DNA of 23,351 bases from Pseudomonadota bacterium (GTDB lineage: Bacteria; Myxococcota; UBA9042; PHBI01), in the NCBI GenBank assembly GCA_005772945.1, contig SXIE01000396.1, positions 1 to 23,351 on the forward strand. Reading direction: 5' to 3'. The position numbers and the translations under genes were made by a program. Numbering within the stretch: the first letter of the stretch is position 1; every line of letters begins with the position of its first letter. The notes beneath the pieces are model-generated. The model was not told the DNA's origin. It did not search any database and saw only the letters and a program-made list of their open reading frames with translations. Shown here in pieces: positions 1 to 7,461 of this stretch.

Positions 1-1
1 C

Positions 2-598
2 GAGCTGGCGTCGGGCCTGTCGGTGCCGGTTGGATTCAAGAACGGCACGGGCGGCTCGACGGACATCGCGGTCGATGCGGTGCGCGCGGCGAGCTGCCCG
101 CACAGCTTTCTATCGGTCACCAAGCAGGGGCTGGCGGCGATCGTCCAGACGCTCGGCAACGAGGCGTGCCACGTCATCTTGCGCGGCGGTAAGCGCACCG
201 GGCCGAACTATGGGGCCGAGCCCATACGCGAGGTCGCGGCGATGCTGGGCGCCCACGGGTTGCCGGCGCGCGTGATGGTCGACTGCAGCCACGGCAATTC
301 GGACAAGGACCACCGGCGGCAACCGGTCGTCGCGAAGGTCATCGGCGACCAGATCGCCGACGGCTCGACGTCGGTCTTCGGCGTGATGCTCGAGAGCCAC
401 CTGGTCGGCGGGCGTCAGGACCCCAAGCCGGGCGTCGCGCTGACCTACGGCCAAAGCATCACCGACGCGTGCCTCAGCTGGGACGAGACGGTGCCGGTGC
501 TCGAGGGGCTCGCGGCGGCCGTGCGCGCGCGGCGCGGACGTGTGGGCGGGCGCGGTGCCGCGGGTCACAGCCACGACCTCCATAAGGGTGGCACGTGA
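2..598 (+). CDS. aroG: 3-deoxy-7-phosphoheptulonate (DAHP) synthase, class I, C-terminal part
   Basis: This enzyme condenses phosphoenolpyruvate and erythrose 4-phosphate in the first step of the shikimate pathway. The 198 visible residues match the C-terminal half of the AroF/AroG/AroH family: PVGFKNGT, FLSVTKQG, the phosphate-binding LRGGK, DCSHGNS, VMLESHLV and YGQSITDAC, in the usual order. The 5' part lies outside the window; the frame is open from base 2. About 20 residues rich in Gly and Arg follow the usual family end (VRARRG) and look like a low-complexity tail. The stop overlaps the GTG start of the next gene by 4 nt, so it is translationally coupled to a glycan cluster, an unusual place for a housekeeping enzyme. 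Family assignment is firm. Which isozyme (and which feedback amino acid) cannot be told, so the symbol is nominal. Confidence 0.95.
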   Translation, partial: ELASGLSVPVGFKNGTGGSTDIAVDAVRAASCPHSFLSVTKQGLAAIVQTLGNEACHVILRGGKRTGPNYGAEPIREVAAMLGAHGLPARVMVDCSHGNSDKDHRRQPVVAKVIGDQIADGSTSVFGVMLESHLVGGRQDPKPGVALTYGQSITDACLSWDETVPVLEGLAAAVRARRGRVGGRGAAGHSHDLHKGGT

Positions 599-1572
599 GC
601 ACGGCGCCGACAGGGCCCGCGAGGCCAGAGGGCGAGCCGCGCGTGTCGGTCGTGGTGCGCAGCTACCGCCGCATTCGCTATCTGACCGAGCTGGTCGGCG
701 TCCTGACCACCCAGGCGCACGACGCGTTCGAGGTCGTGGTCGTCGAGCAGACCCCCGAGCGCACCCCGGCCGAGACGCTGGCGCTGGATGAGCTGGCGCG
801 CGATCCGCGCGTGCGCATCCTGGATTTTCCGCCGCTGGGCGGGCCGCGGGCGCGCAACGAGGGCGTCCGGGCGGCGCGCGGCGAACTGGTCGTCTTCGTC
901 GACGACGACGACCTGCCGCTCGGGGACACGTGGCTCGCGGAGATCGAGGCGCACTTCGCGGACCCGCACGTGGTCGGCGTCTCGTGTCGGCAGGTGCGTA
1001 CGACCGGCGAGCGGCCGCCGTATGTGTCGCGGGCGTTGGCGCGGCGTTTTGTCATGCGCTACTCGCCGCTCATGACGCCCTACACGTTCGCGCGGTTCGA
1101 CGAGGACGTGGCGCCGGTCGGGTGGCTGCACGGGACGAACAGCGCGGTGCGGCGCGAGGTCGCGATGGCGGCGGGCCTCTGGGACGAGGACGTCCGGAAC
1201 CAGGACGAGCACAGCTTTGCATTCAAGCTCGCGCGCTGGCTCGCGGCCGAGGGGCGCAGCGCGGACCACCTGGCGTTTCGCAAGACGCCGGTCGTCATGC
1301 GGCGCATGGACGCGCCGGGCGGGATGGACAAGCGCAAGGCGAGTCTCGAGCGCGAGATCGAAAACCAGGCGGCGTTCCAGCACCGCGTCATCGGCCGCTA
1401 CCACCCCGAGCTCTATCGGCGGCTCCGGCCGATCTACGTCGCGCAGGCCTTCGCGCGCGTCTTGACCTGGGTCTGGAACGGCGCGCGCGACGTGCCGGTT
1501 GGCCGGCGGGTCGCCGATACGGTAGACCTCGCACGACGTTTCCACCGCGAAGACGGACGGCACCGAACATGA
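595..1572 (+). CDS. Glycosyltransferase family 2
   Basis: This is a predicted GT-A fold inverting glycosyltransferase, 325 aa, cytoplasmic or membrane-peripheral, probably adding a sugar to a lipid-linked glycan. The N-terminus has the family pattern RVSVVVRSYRR with a nucleotide-binding strand. The metal-binding acidic cluster VDDDD lies at residues 103-106, preceded by GPRARNEGVRAARGE. Further on, the acceptor-side region (HGTNSAVRREV, then LWDED and NQDEHSFAFKLAR near residues 180-215) fits the usual GN..RR....GxFDE..EDxxL..R pattern. The GTG start at 595 is chosen because it overlaps the upstream stop and has AAGGG about 6 nt upstream. The donor and acceptor sugars cannot be predicted. 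Confidence 0.9.
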   Translation: MSTAPTGPARPEGEPRVSVVVRSYRRIRYLTELVGVLTTQAHDAFEVVVVEQTPERTPAETLALDELARDPRVRILDFPPLGGPRARNEGVRAARGELVVFVDDDDLPLGDTWLAEIEAHFADPHVVGVSCRQVRTTGERPPYVSRALARRFVMRYSPLMTPYTFARFDEDVAPVGWLHGTNSAVRREVAMAAGLWDEDVRNQDEHSFAFKLARWLAAEGRSADHLAFRKTPVVMRRMDAPGGMDKRKASLEREIENQAAFQHRVIGRYHPELYRRLRPIYVAQAFARVLTWVWNGARDVPVGRRVADTVDLARRFHREDGRHRT

Positions 1573-2543
1573 TGTGGAGTCAGCAGCTCAAAGAACGCCG
1601 GAAGCACGCAGAACACCTGGTCGAAAAGGGCCTCGGGCGCGTGCGATTCGTGCTGGGTCGCGGCACGCTCGCGCGGCTCGAGCGGGTCGCGCCCGAGCTC
1701 GCCGGTGGGCTTCGGGAGGCGCTGCGAAGCCGCTATGCGCCGGACGAACGCGCCGTCGTGCGCAGGATCGAGGCGTTGCGCGGGCGGCTCATGGGCGACG
1801 TGACGCCGCTCGCGCTCGTCGACTTCGGCGCCGGCAAGCCCGACGCCGCGCTCAGCGCCGAGCAGATGGCGACCGGCACGCAGCGGACGCGCACGGTCGC
1901 GGAGATGACGGGCGCAAGCAAGTCGCCGTTCTGGGCCGGCGTGCTCTTCCGCTTGGTGCGGACCTTCCGCCCCGCGAAGGCGCTCGAGCTCGGGACCTGC
2001 CTCGGGCTCTCGGCCGCCTACCAGGCGTCGGCGCAGACGTTCAATGGCGGCGGCGGCCAGGTCGTGACGCTGGAGGGCGCACCGGCGCTCGCGAGCATCG
2101 CCCGGACACACCTTGCCGAGCTCGGGATCGCGAACGTCGAGATCGTGCTCGGCCGCTTCGCCGACACGCTGCCCGAGGTGCTGGCGCGCGGACCGTACGG
2201 CTACGTCTTCATCGACGGCCACCACGACGAAGCGGCGACCCTCGCGTACTTCGATCAGGTGCGCCCGTTCATGACCCCCGACGGCATCATCGTCTTCGAC
2301 GACATCGACTACTCGGCGGGGATGGGGCGCGCTTGGAAAGCGCTCGCCGTGCACCCCGCGGTCGCGGTCGCGGTCGACCTCGGGCGCCTCGGGGTCGTCC
2401 GACTTGGAGTTCGCGAAGGCCGCGAAGCGGCTGCCCACCCTCGCGAAGGTCGCGATCCTCGCGAAGGTCGCGATCCTCGCGAAGGCCGCGAAGCGGCTGC
2501 CCACGCGGGCGCGGGCGAGGTCTTCCGGATGCGGGTGCGGTGA
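1569..2543 (+). CDS. Class I SAM-dependent O-methyltransferase (Methyltransf_24-like) with repeat-bearing tail
   Basis: This is a 324-aa predicted methyltransferase. The SAM-binding motif I is ALELGTCLGLSAAY (acidic residue at about 140), motif II is around VTLEGAP, and the catalytic/metal region shows FIDGHHDE (Asp about 216) and FDDIDYSAGMGRAW (from about 244). This is the pattern of caffeoyl-CoA-OMT-like and Methyltransf_24 enzymes; the target is probably a sugar or glycan hydroxyl. The fold normally ends near VDLGRLGVVRL. Here about 45 more residues follow, mostly encoded by a direct-repeat block (2411-2505), before a short ending, EVFRMRVR. ATG 1569 overlaps the GT2 stop (ATGA), and its own stop overlaps the GT4 GTG start. 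An N-terminal domain of about 110 residues precedes the Rossmann fold. Confidence 0.85.
   Translation: MMWSQQLKERRKHAEHLVEKGLGRVRFVLGRGTLARLERVAPELAGGLREALRSRYAPDERAVVRRIEALRGRLMGDVTPLALVDFGAGKPDAALSAEQMATGTQRTRTVAEMTGASKSPFWAGVLFRLVRTFRPAKALELGTCLGLSAAYQASAQTFNGGGGQVVTLEGAPALASIARTHLAELGIANVEIVLGRFADTLPEVLARGPYGYVFIDGHHDEAATLAYFDQVRPFMTPDGIIVFDDIDYSAGMGRAWKALAVHPAVAVAVDLGRLGVVRLGVREGREAAAHPREGRDPREGRDPREGREAAAHAGAGEVFRMRVR
2411..2505 (+). repeat. A-B-B-A direct-repeat block inside the methyltransferase 3' end
   Basis: Four adjacent units share the core TCGCGAAGG. Unit A at 2411-2440 (30 nt) recurs at 2477-2505 with only the last bases differing. Between them are two identical 18-nt units B, at 2441-2458 and 2459-2476. 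All lengths are multiples of three, so the block encodes an in-frame tail with REGRDP repeats flanked by two REGREAAAH segments. The palindromic core TCGCGA occurs in each unit. Confidence 0.85.
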
Positions 2544-3664
2544 GTGCGCTGACCCGCATCGGTTTCCTGCGGCACGACTTCCTGCCGCCATCGGAGACGT
2601 TCATCTACACCTCGATGCGGGCGCTCGATCGCTACCAGGCGTGCCCGTTTGCGATCCGCCGCCGCTCGGAAGCGAAGTTTCCGGCCGACGACGTGGTGAC
2701 GCTCGAGGGGCATCCGTTCGGGCGGCTCGAGTCGTGGCTCTATTCGACCGCTGCCTGGTCGCCGCGCTTTGCGCGCTGGGCGCGAAGTGTGAAACTGATT
2801 CACGCACACATGGGCTTCACCGGCGCGTACGCGCTCGGGGCCGCGCGCAGGAACGGGCTGCCGCTGGTCACGAGCTACTACGGGGCCGACGTGACGCTGC
2901 GCCGCTCGCGACTCCGCTTCAAGCCCGAGTACTGGCGCTACGGCCTCTTCGCGCATGCATTGTGGCGCCACGGCGATCGTTTTCTCGTGCTATCGGCCCA
3001 CATGCGCGACGACCTCGTGGCGCAGGGATGCCCGGCCGACAAGGTCCGCGTCGTACCGCTGGGCGTCGACTTCGCGCGCTTCGCCGGACCGCGTGAGCGG
3101 CGCGCGACCTCCCGCCCGACGGTGTTGATGGTGGGCCGCGAGGTCGACAAGAAGGGCTTCGACGACGGCCTCGCCGCCTGCGCTGCGGCACGGGATGCCG
3201 GGGTCGATCTGCGCGTGTCCTTCCTCGGGATGGGCAAGGCGGGCGCCGCGCCGCTCAAGGCGCTCGCCGCGCGCCTCGGGCTGGAGGTCGATTGGCTCGA
3301 CCCCGCGACCCCGGTGCCGGGGGTCATGGCGGCGGCGGATATTCTCCTGGTCCCGAGTCGCACGGCGGCGAACGGCGACCAGGAGGGCACGCCGACGGTC
3401 ATCTGCGAAGGCTCCGCCGCGGCACTCCCGATCGTATCGACGCGCCACGCCGGGATCCCGGAGCAGGTGGCCGACGGCGAGACGGGGCTCCTCGCGCCCG
3501 AGCGCGACGTCGCCGGCCTCGCGGCGCACCTCGTCAGCCTCGCGCGCGACGCGGATCTGCGGCATACCCTCGGGCTCGCCGGGCGCGAGAAGATGCAGCG
3601 CGAGTACTCGCTCGCGGCGCTGCGCAATAACCTCCAATCCGTCTATGACGAGCTGCTCCGATGA
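2540..3664 (+). CDS. Glycosyltransferase family 4 (GT-B, retaining)
   Basis: This 374-aa protein has the two-domain GT-B layout. The N-terminal acceptor half begins with RIGFLRHDFLPPSETFI and contains HAHMGFTGAYAL and TSYYGADV. The C-terminal donor half starts at about residue 190 with TVLMVGREVDKKGFDDG and contains the E-x7-E nucleotide-sugar motif (Glu 282 and Glu 290) followed by ALPIVSTRHAGIPEQV. The HxGxxGxYA and YGADV pattern is typical of colanic-acid-type GT4 enzymes. The GTG start at 2540 overlaps the methyltransferase TGA, and the reading before it belongs to another frame. It probably adds a sugar to the repeat unit made by this cluster. The specificity is unknown. Confidence 0.92.
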   Translation: MSALTRIGFLRHDFLPPSETFIYTSMRALDRYQACPFAIRRRSEAKFPADDVVTLEGHPFGRLESWLYSTAAWSPRFARWARSVKLIHAHMGFTGAYALGAARRNGLPLVTSYYGADVTLRRSRLRFKPEYWRYGLFAHALWRHGDRFLVLSAHMRDDLVAQGCPADKVRVVPLGVDFARFAGPRERRATSRPTVLMVGREVDKKGFDDGLAACAAARDAGVDLRVSFLGMGKAGAAPLKALAARLGLEVDWLDPATPVPGVMAAADILLVPSRTAANGDQEGTPTVICEGSAAALPIVSTRHAGIPEQVADGETGLLAPERDVAGLAAHLVSLARDADLRHTLGLAGREKMQREYSLAALRNNLQSVYDELLR

Positions 3665-4497
3665 CCCCACTTCAAGACATCCCGGTCGTCATTCTGTGCG
3701 GCGGCAAGGGCACGCGCTTCCGCGAGCAGACCGAGTATCGCCCCACGCCGATGATCGAAATCGGCGGGCGCCCGATCCTCTGGCACATCATGCGCTTCTA
3801 TGCCGGCCACGGCTTCCGACGCTTCGTGCTCTGCCTGGGCTACAAGGCCGACGTCATCAAGCGCTACTTCCTCGACTACGCCGCGATCGAAACCGACTTC
3901 ACCGTCCGCCTCGATCGCCCTGGCGCGAGCGAATACCACCGCGGCGTGCCCGCCGACTGGACGGTGACGTGCGTCGACACCGGGCTCGACGCGATGACCG
4001 GCGCGCGTCTCAAGCGCGTCGCGCCGTTCCTCCAAGGACCCGAGTTCCTCCTGACGTACGGCGACGGGCTGGCGGACGTCGATGTTCCAGCCACGCTCGC
4101 GTTTCACCGGAGCCACGGCCGCGTCGCGACAGTGACGGGCGTCCGCCCGCAGAGCCGCTTCGGCGAGCTCGTCGTGGTCGGCGACCGCGTCGAGCGCTTC
4201 AGCGAGAAGCCGAGCGTCGAGCAGGGCTACATCAACGGCGGCTTCTTCGTCTTCGCGCGCAAGATGCTCGATTACGTGACGGCCGATGACGCGTGCATCC
4301 TCGAGCGCGCGCCGCTCGAGCACGTCGCCGCCGACGGCGAGCTGATGGTCTATCCGCATCACGGCTACTGGCAGTGCATGGACACGCTGCGCGACCTCAT
4401 GCGCCTCGAAGACGCTTGGAATGCGGGTGACGCGCCCTGGGTACCGTCGCCGTCGCCGTCGACGTCCGCGACCCCATCATCGAAGGTGAGCCTGTGA
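3661..4497 (+). CDS. rfbF: Glucose-1-phosphate cytidylyltransferase
   Basis: This enzyme makes CDP-glucose from CTP and glucose 1-phosphate, the first step of CDP-deoxysugar pathways. The nucleotidyltransferase signature is at residues 13-20 (CGGKGTRF), followed by the family-specific [18 protein letters not shown]. The metal-binding YGDGLADVD is at 133-141. The C-terminal half has [17 protein letters not shown] and [11 protein letters not shown], which separate RfbF from the glucose-1-phosphate thymidylyl- and uridylyltransferases. The family normally ends near APWK; here a Ser/Pro-rich tail of about 18 residues follows. The ATG overlaps the GT4 stop, and the stop overlaps the rfbG GTG. The adjacent rfbG supports the call strongly. 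Confidence 0.95.
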   Translation: MTPLQDIPVVILCGGKGTRFREQTEYRPTPMIEIGGRPILWHIMRFYAGHGFRRFVLCLGYKADVIKRYFLDYAAIETDFTVRLDRPGASEYHRGVPADWTVTCVDTGLDAMTGARLKRVAPFLQGPEFLLTYGDGLADVDVPATLAFHRSHGRVATVTGVRPQSRFGELVVVGDRVERFSEKPSVEQGYINGGFFVFARKMLDYVTADDACILERAPLEHVAADGELMVYPHHGYWQCMDTLRDLMRLEDAWNAGDAPWVPSPSPSTSATPSSKVSL

Positions 4498-5471
4498 GCT
4501 TTTGGACCGACCGACCCGTCTTCGTGACCGGCGCCACCGGGCTCCTCGGCAGCCACCTCGTCGCCGATCTCGTGCACCAAGGTGCAAGCGTTGTGTGCCT
4601 CGTGCGCGACGCGGTCGCCAAGAGTCACTTCCATCGGCTCGGTCTCGATCGCAAGGTCGACATCGTCCACGGCGCGCTCGAGGACTATGCGACGATCGAG
4701 CGCACGCTGGCCGAATACGAGGTCGACACGGTGTTCCACCTCGCGGCGCAGACCATCGTCGGGATCGCGAGCCGGAACCCGATGTCGACCTGGGAATCGA
4801 ACGTCCGCGGCACCTACCACGTGCTCGAGGCGTGTCGCCGCAACATGGCGAAAATCCGCCGCGTCATCGTCGCGAGCTCGGACAAGGCCTACGGCGTCCA
4901 GCCGATCTTGCCCTACGCGGAGGACGCCCCGCTCCAAGGTCGCTTCCCGTACGATTGCTCCAAGAGCTGCACCGATCTCATCACGACGAGCTACCATCGC
5001 TCGTTCGGTCTGCCCGTCGGGATCACGCGCTGCGGCAACCTCTTCGGCCCCGGCGACCTCAACTGGAATCGGCTCGTGCCGGGCACCATCCGCGCGGCGA
5101 TCCGCGGCGAGCGGCCGGTCATTCGCAGCGATGGCAGCTTCGTGCGCGACTACTTCTTCGTCGAGGACGCCGTCCATTCGTACCTCACGCTGGCCGAGCA
5201 GCTCGACCGCCCGGGGATGGCCGGGGAAGCCTTCAACTTCTCGGACGAGAAACCGCTCGACGTGATCGCGATGGCGGGGCTGGTGCTGCGTGCGGCGGGG
5301 CGCGAGGACCTCACGCTCGACATCCGCAATGAGGCCAGCAACGAGATCCCGGAGCAGTACCTGGCGGCCGACAAGGCGCGCAAACTGCTCCCGGGATGGC
5401 GCCCGCGCTTCGGGATCGAAGAGGGACTCGCGCGCACCGTCGCCTGGTACCGCGAGCTGCTCACGGCGTGA
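4494..5471 (+). CDS. rfbG: CDP-glucose 4,6-dehydratase
   Basis: This short-chain dehydrogenase converts CDP-glucose to CDP-4-keto-6-deoxyglucose using bound NAD. The 325-aa protein has the dinucleotide motif GATGLLG (13-19), the SSDKAYG segment (Ser 128-Lys 131) and the catalytic Tyr 153/Lys 157 (YDCSK). The run [19 protein letters not shown] followed by [17 protein letters not shown] is characteristic of RfbG rather than RmlB. It is somewhat shorter than the roughly 355-residue enterobacterial enzymes. It follows rfbF with a 4-nt GTGA overlap, so the two pathway steps are probably made in coupled fashion. The product would feed the reductase/epimerase encoded next. Confidence 0.95.
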   Translation: MSFWTDRPVFVTGATGLLGSHLVADLVHQGASVVCLVRDAVAKSHFHRLGLDRKVDIVHGALEDYATIERTLAEYEVDTVFHLAAQTIVGIASRNPMSTWESNVRGTYHVLEACRRNMAKIRRVIVASSDKAYGVQPILPYAEDAPLQGRFPYDCSKSCTDLITTSYHRSFGLPVGITRCGNLFGPGDLNWNRLVPGTIRAAIRGERPVIRSDGSFVRDYFFVEDAVHSYLTLAEQLDRPGMAGEAFNFSDEKPLDVIAMAGLVLRAAGREDLTLDIRNEASNEIPEQYLAADKARKLLPGWRPRFGIEEGLARTVAWYRELLTA

Positions 5472-6352
5472 CCCCGGGCATGCACATCCTGGTTGTGGGC
5501 GGACGCGGGTTCATCGGGGGCTACGTCGCGACCGAGCTGGCGCGCCGCGGACACCGCGTGGTCGTCTCCGGGAGCGACGACACGGCGACCATCGCGACGA
5601 CGGGATTCGACACGCTGGTCTGGTGCGGCGGCCGCCGCGGCGCGGACCCCGAGGCCTTGCACGCGGCTCACGTCGCGGCGCCGCTCGCCACGCTCGGGCA
5701 GTCCCGCGCGCGGACGATCGTCTATCTCAGCTCGGGCGAATGCTACGGCAACGGCGAGCCGCCCTTTCGCGAGGTGTCGCCGCTGCTTGGCACCTCCCCG
5801 TATGCGCGTGCGAAGATCGAGGCCGAGGACGCGCTGCGTCAGTGGGCCGCCGAGCGGCCTGGAGAGCGCTCCGCAACCGCGCTCAGGCTCGGCGTCGTCT
5901 ACGGTCCGGGACAGTCCGGCGCGATGCTCGTCCCGTCCCTGCTGGCGGCGATTGGCCGGCGACAACCATTTCCCGCGACCTGGGGTGGGCAGACGCGCGA
6001 TCTCGTCGCGGCCGAGGACGTCGCGCGCGCGGTCGCAGCATGTCTCGGCACGCACGCCCGAGCGGAGACCGACCCCTGCGCCTGGCGCGCCTACAACATC
6101 GCAAGTGGCCACGAGACCCGTGTCGCCGACGTCATCGGCGCGGTCTTGGCGGCCGCCGCGACGGCCACGGGCGAGCCGATCGCCGCGCTCGCCGGCTTGG
6201 TCCAGCTCGGCGCCCTCCCCTACCGCGAGAACGAGCAGATGCGCTACGTGCTCGCCGTGGAGCGCGCCGCGGCCGACCTCGGCTGGCGCGCCGAGGTGCC
6301 GCTCGCAGCCGGACTGGCTGCGACCGTCCGGGCTGCGCTCGCGACACGCTGA
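5468..6352 (+). CDS. NAD(P)-dependent sugar epimerase/reductase (extended SDR)
   Basis: This 294-aa extended short-chain dehydrogenase has a nucleotide-binding GGRGFIG at residues 11-17, the segment LSSGECYG, and the catalytic Tyr 112/Lys 116 pair (YARAK). [11 protein letters not shown] and [13 protein letters not shown] are also typical of nucleotide-sugar SDRs. Its place right after rfbF and rfbG suggests it acts on CDP-4-keto-6-deoxyglucose, as a 4-ketoreductase or epimerase giving a CDP-6-deoxyhexose. That substrate is inferred from context only. The GTG at 5468 gives the 4-nt overlap seen throughout the operon; ATG 5480 is an alternative. It is the last gene of the plus-strand run. Confidence 0.85.
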   Translation: MTPGMHILVVGGRGFIGGYVATELARRGHRVVVSGSDDTATIATTGFDTLVWCGGRRGADPEALHAAHVAAPLATLGQSRARTIVYLSSGECYGNGEPPFREVSPLLGTSPYARAKIEAEDALRQWAAERPGERSATALRLGVVYGPGQSGAMLVPSLLAAIGRRQPFPATWGGQTRDLVAAEDVARAVAACLGTHARAETDPCAWRAYNIASGHETRVADVIGAVLAAAATATGEPIAALAGLVQLGALPYRENEQMRYVLAVERAAADLGWRAEVPLAAGLAATVRAALATR

Positions 6353-6367
6353 CCGGTCGCGTCAGCG
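6347..6367. terminator. Hairpin spanning two convergent stop codons
   Basis: A perfect 7-bp stem (CGCTGAC at 6347-6353 with GTCAGCG at 6361-6367) closes a 7-nt loop. Each arm contains one of the two facing stop codons: TGA 6350-6352 on plus, and the complement of TCA 6362-6364 on minus. It may serve as a compact bidirectional terminator. No T-tract is visible on either side, so termination is not proven. Confidence 0.35.
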
Positions 6368-7273
6368 CGCGGCCGGCACGCGGAGGATCGCCAGAATCGT
6401 GTGCCCCGGCGCACGCGTGGTGCCCGCCGCCAGCCGGAGCGCGAGGTCCGCCGAGCGCTGGAGGATGCGGCGAAGGGGGGGCCCCGAATGATCGACGGGC
6501 GCGGGGCGGCGCCAGACCCGAACGCTCTTGGCCGGGACAGCGACGAGCTCGAGACCGAGATGGTCGGCGATGTTTCTGAACGTCGTCGGCGTAAAGTGGT
6601 TGATATGGTGAGGCGGGAGATCAAAGGCGTCGCCCATCTCCCGATTCAGCGCGAAGTCGTTGTTGGGTGTGCTCAGAAGCAAGAGCCCGCCGGGCCTCAC
6701 GAGGGCGACGCACGATCGGATGAACCCGGCCGGATCGACGACGTGCTCGAGCACCTGGAAGCTGCACACGACGTCGAAGCTCTCGGGCTCGGCGGCCGCC
6801 GCATCCTCGACGAGCTGCTGGCGAACGTCGAAGGCGGTGACCTTGTTCGCGATCGCGGCGCTGTTGAGCTCGAGACCCACGCCGGTGTGTCCGCCGGCCT
6901 CGAGCGAGCGCAGGAAGTAGCCGCGGCCACAGCCGACCTCCAGCACGCGCTTGCCTTGGCCGATGGCGGCGCGCGCGCGTGCGTACTCCCAGCGGTCCGT
7001 CTTGTAGTAGTCGGGCCAGGACGCGCTCAGGAGCTGATAGAGCGCTTCGGGCCCGGCGATGGTGGCGGGCCGCCAAAAGCGCATGCCGGTCGCCGAGCAC
7101 TCGTAGAGATCGATCTCTTGGATCGCCCCGAAGAAGGGCTGCACGTCCGCGCCGCATTTCGCCTGGTACATCGCGCGCAGCGTGGCGGTCGACAGCCCCT
7201 GCACCCACCGGGCGGAGGCTCCGAAGGGGCTGGTGATCGCGGCCCGTTCGCTCGGGGGAGGCTTCTGGATCAT
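6362..7273 (-). CDS. Class I SAM-dependent methyltransferase (Methyltransf_23-like)
   Basis: This is a 303-aa predicted methyltransferase. SAM motif I is VLEVGCGRGYF at about residues 110-120, the post-I acidic residue is in GVGLELN, and the Methyltransf_23 hallmark FQVLEHVVDP lies at about 172-181. It is followed by LVRPGGLLLLSTPNNDF and HHINHFTPTTF, a pattern common in glycan-cluster methyltransferases. About 100 residues precede the Rossmann fold, including YECSATGMRFWRP. ATG 7273 is chosen as the start; an in-frame ATG at 7315 is possible, and neither has a clear ribosome-binding site. It is transcribed with the flippase upstream; the 188 bp between them shows no other gene. The substrate is unknown. 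Confidence 0.85.
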   Translation of the reverse strand: MIQKPPPSERAAITSPFGASARWVQGLSTATLRAMYQAKCGADVQPFFGAIQEIDLYECSATGMRFWRPATIAGPEALYQLLSASWPDYYKTDRWEYARARAAIGQGKRVLEVGCGRGYFLRSLEAGGHTGVGLELNSAAIANKVTAFDVRQQLVEDAAAAEPESFDVVCSFQVLEHVVDPAGFIRSCVALVRPGGLLLLSTPNNDFALNREMGDAFDLPPHHINHFTPTTFRNIADHLGLELVAVPAKSVRVWRRPAPVDHSGPPLRRILQRSADLALRLAAGTTRAPGHTILAILRVPAAR

Positions 7274-7461
7274 GGAAGAAATCCCGAGTCTTGCGGACGC
7301 ATCCGGCGGACGCATCCGAGCGATGGGTGGGAGGCACTCACGTGGCGCCGTCGATATCATCTCCGCGCATCGGCGAGCAAGCGCGCCCTTCGCGGCGGCC
7401 AACGCCGTCCCACGACGAGCGCTTCGTGCCCCACCGCGTAGCGCCCGCGGCCCCAGCCGCT

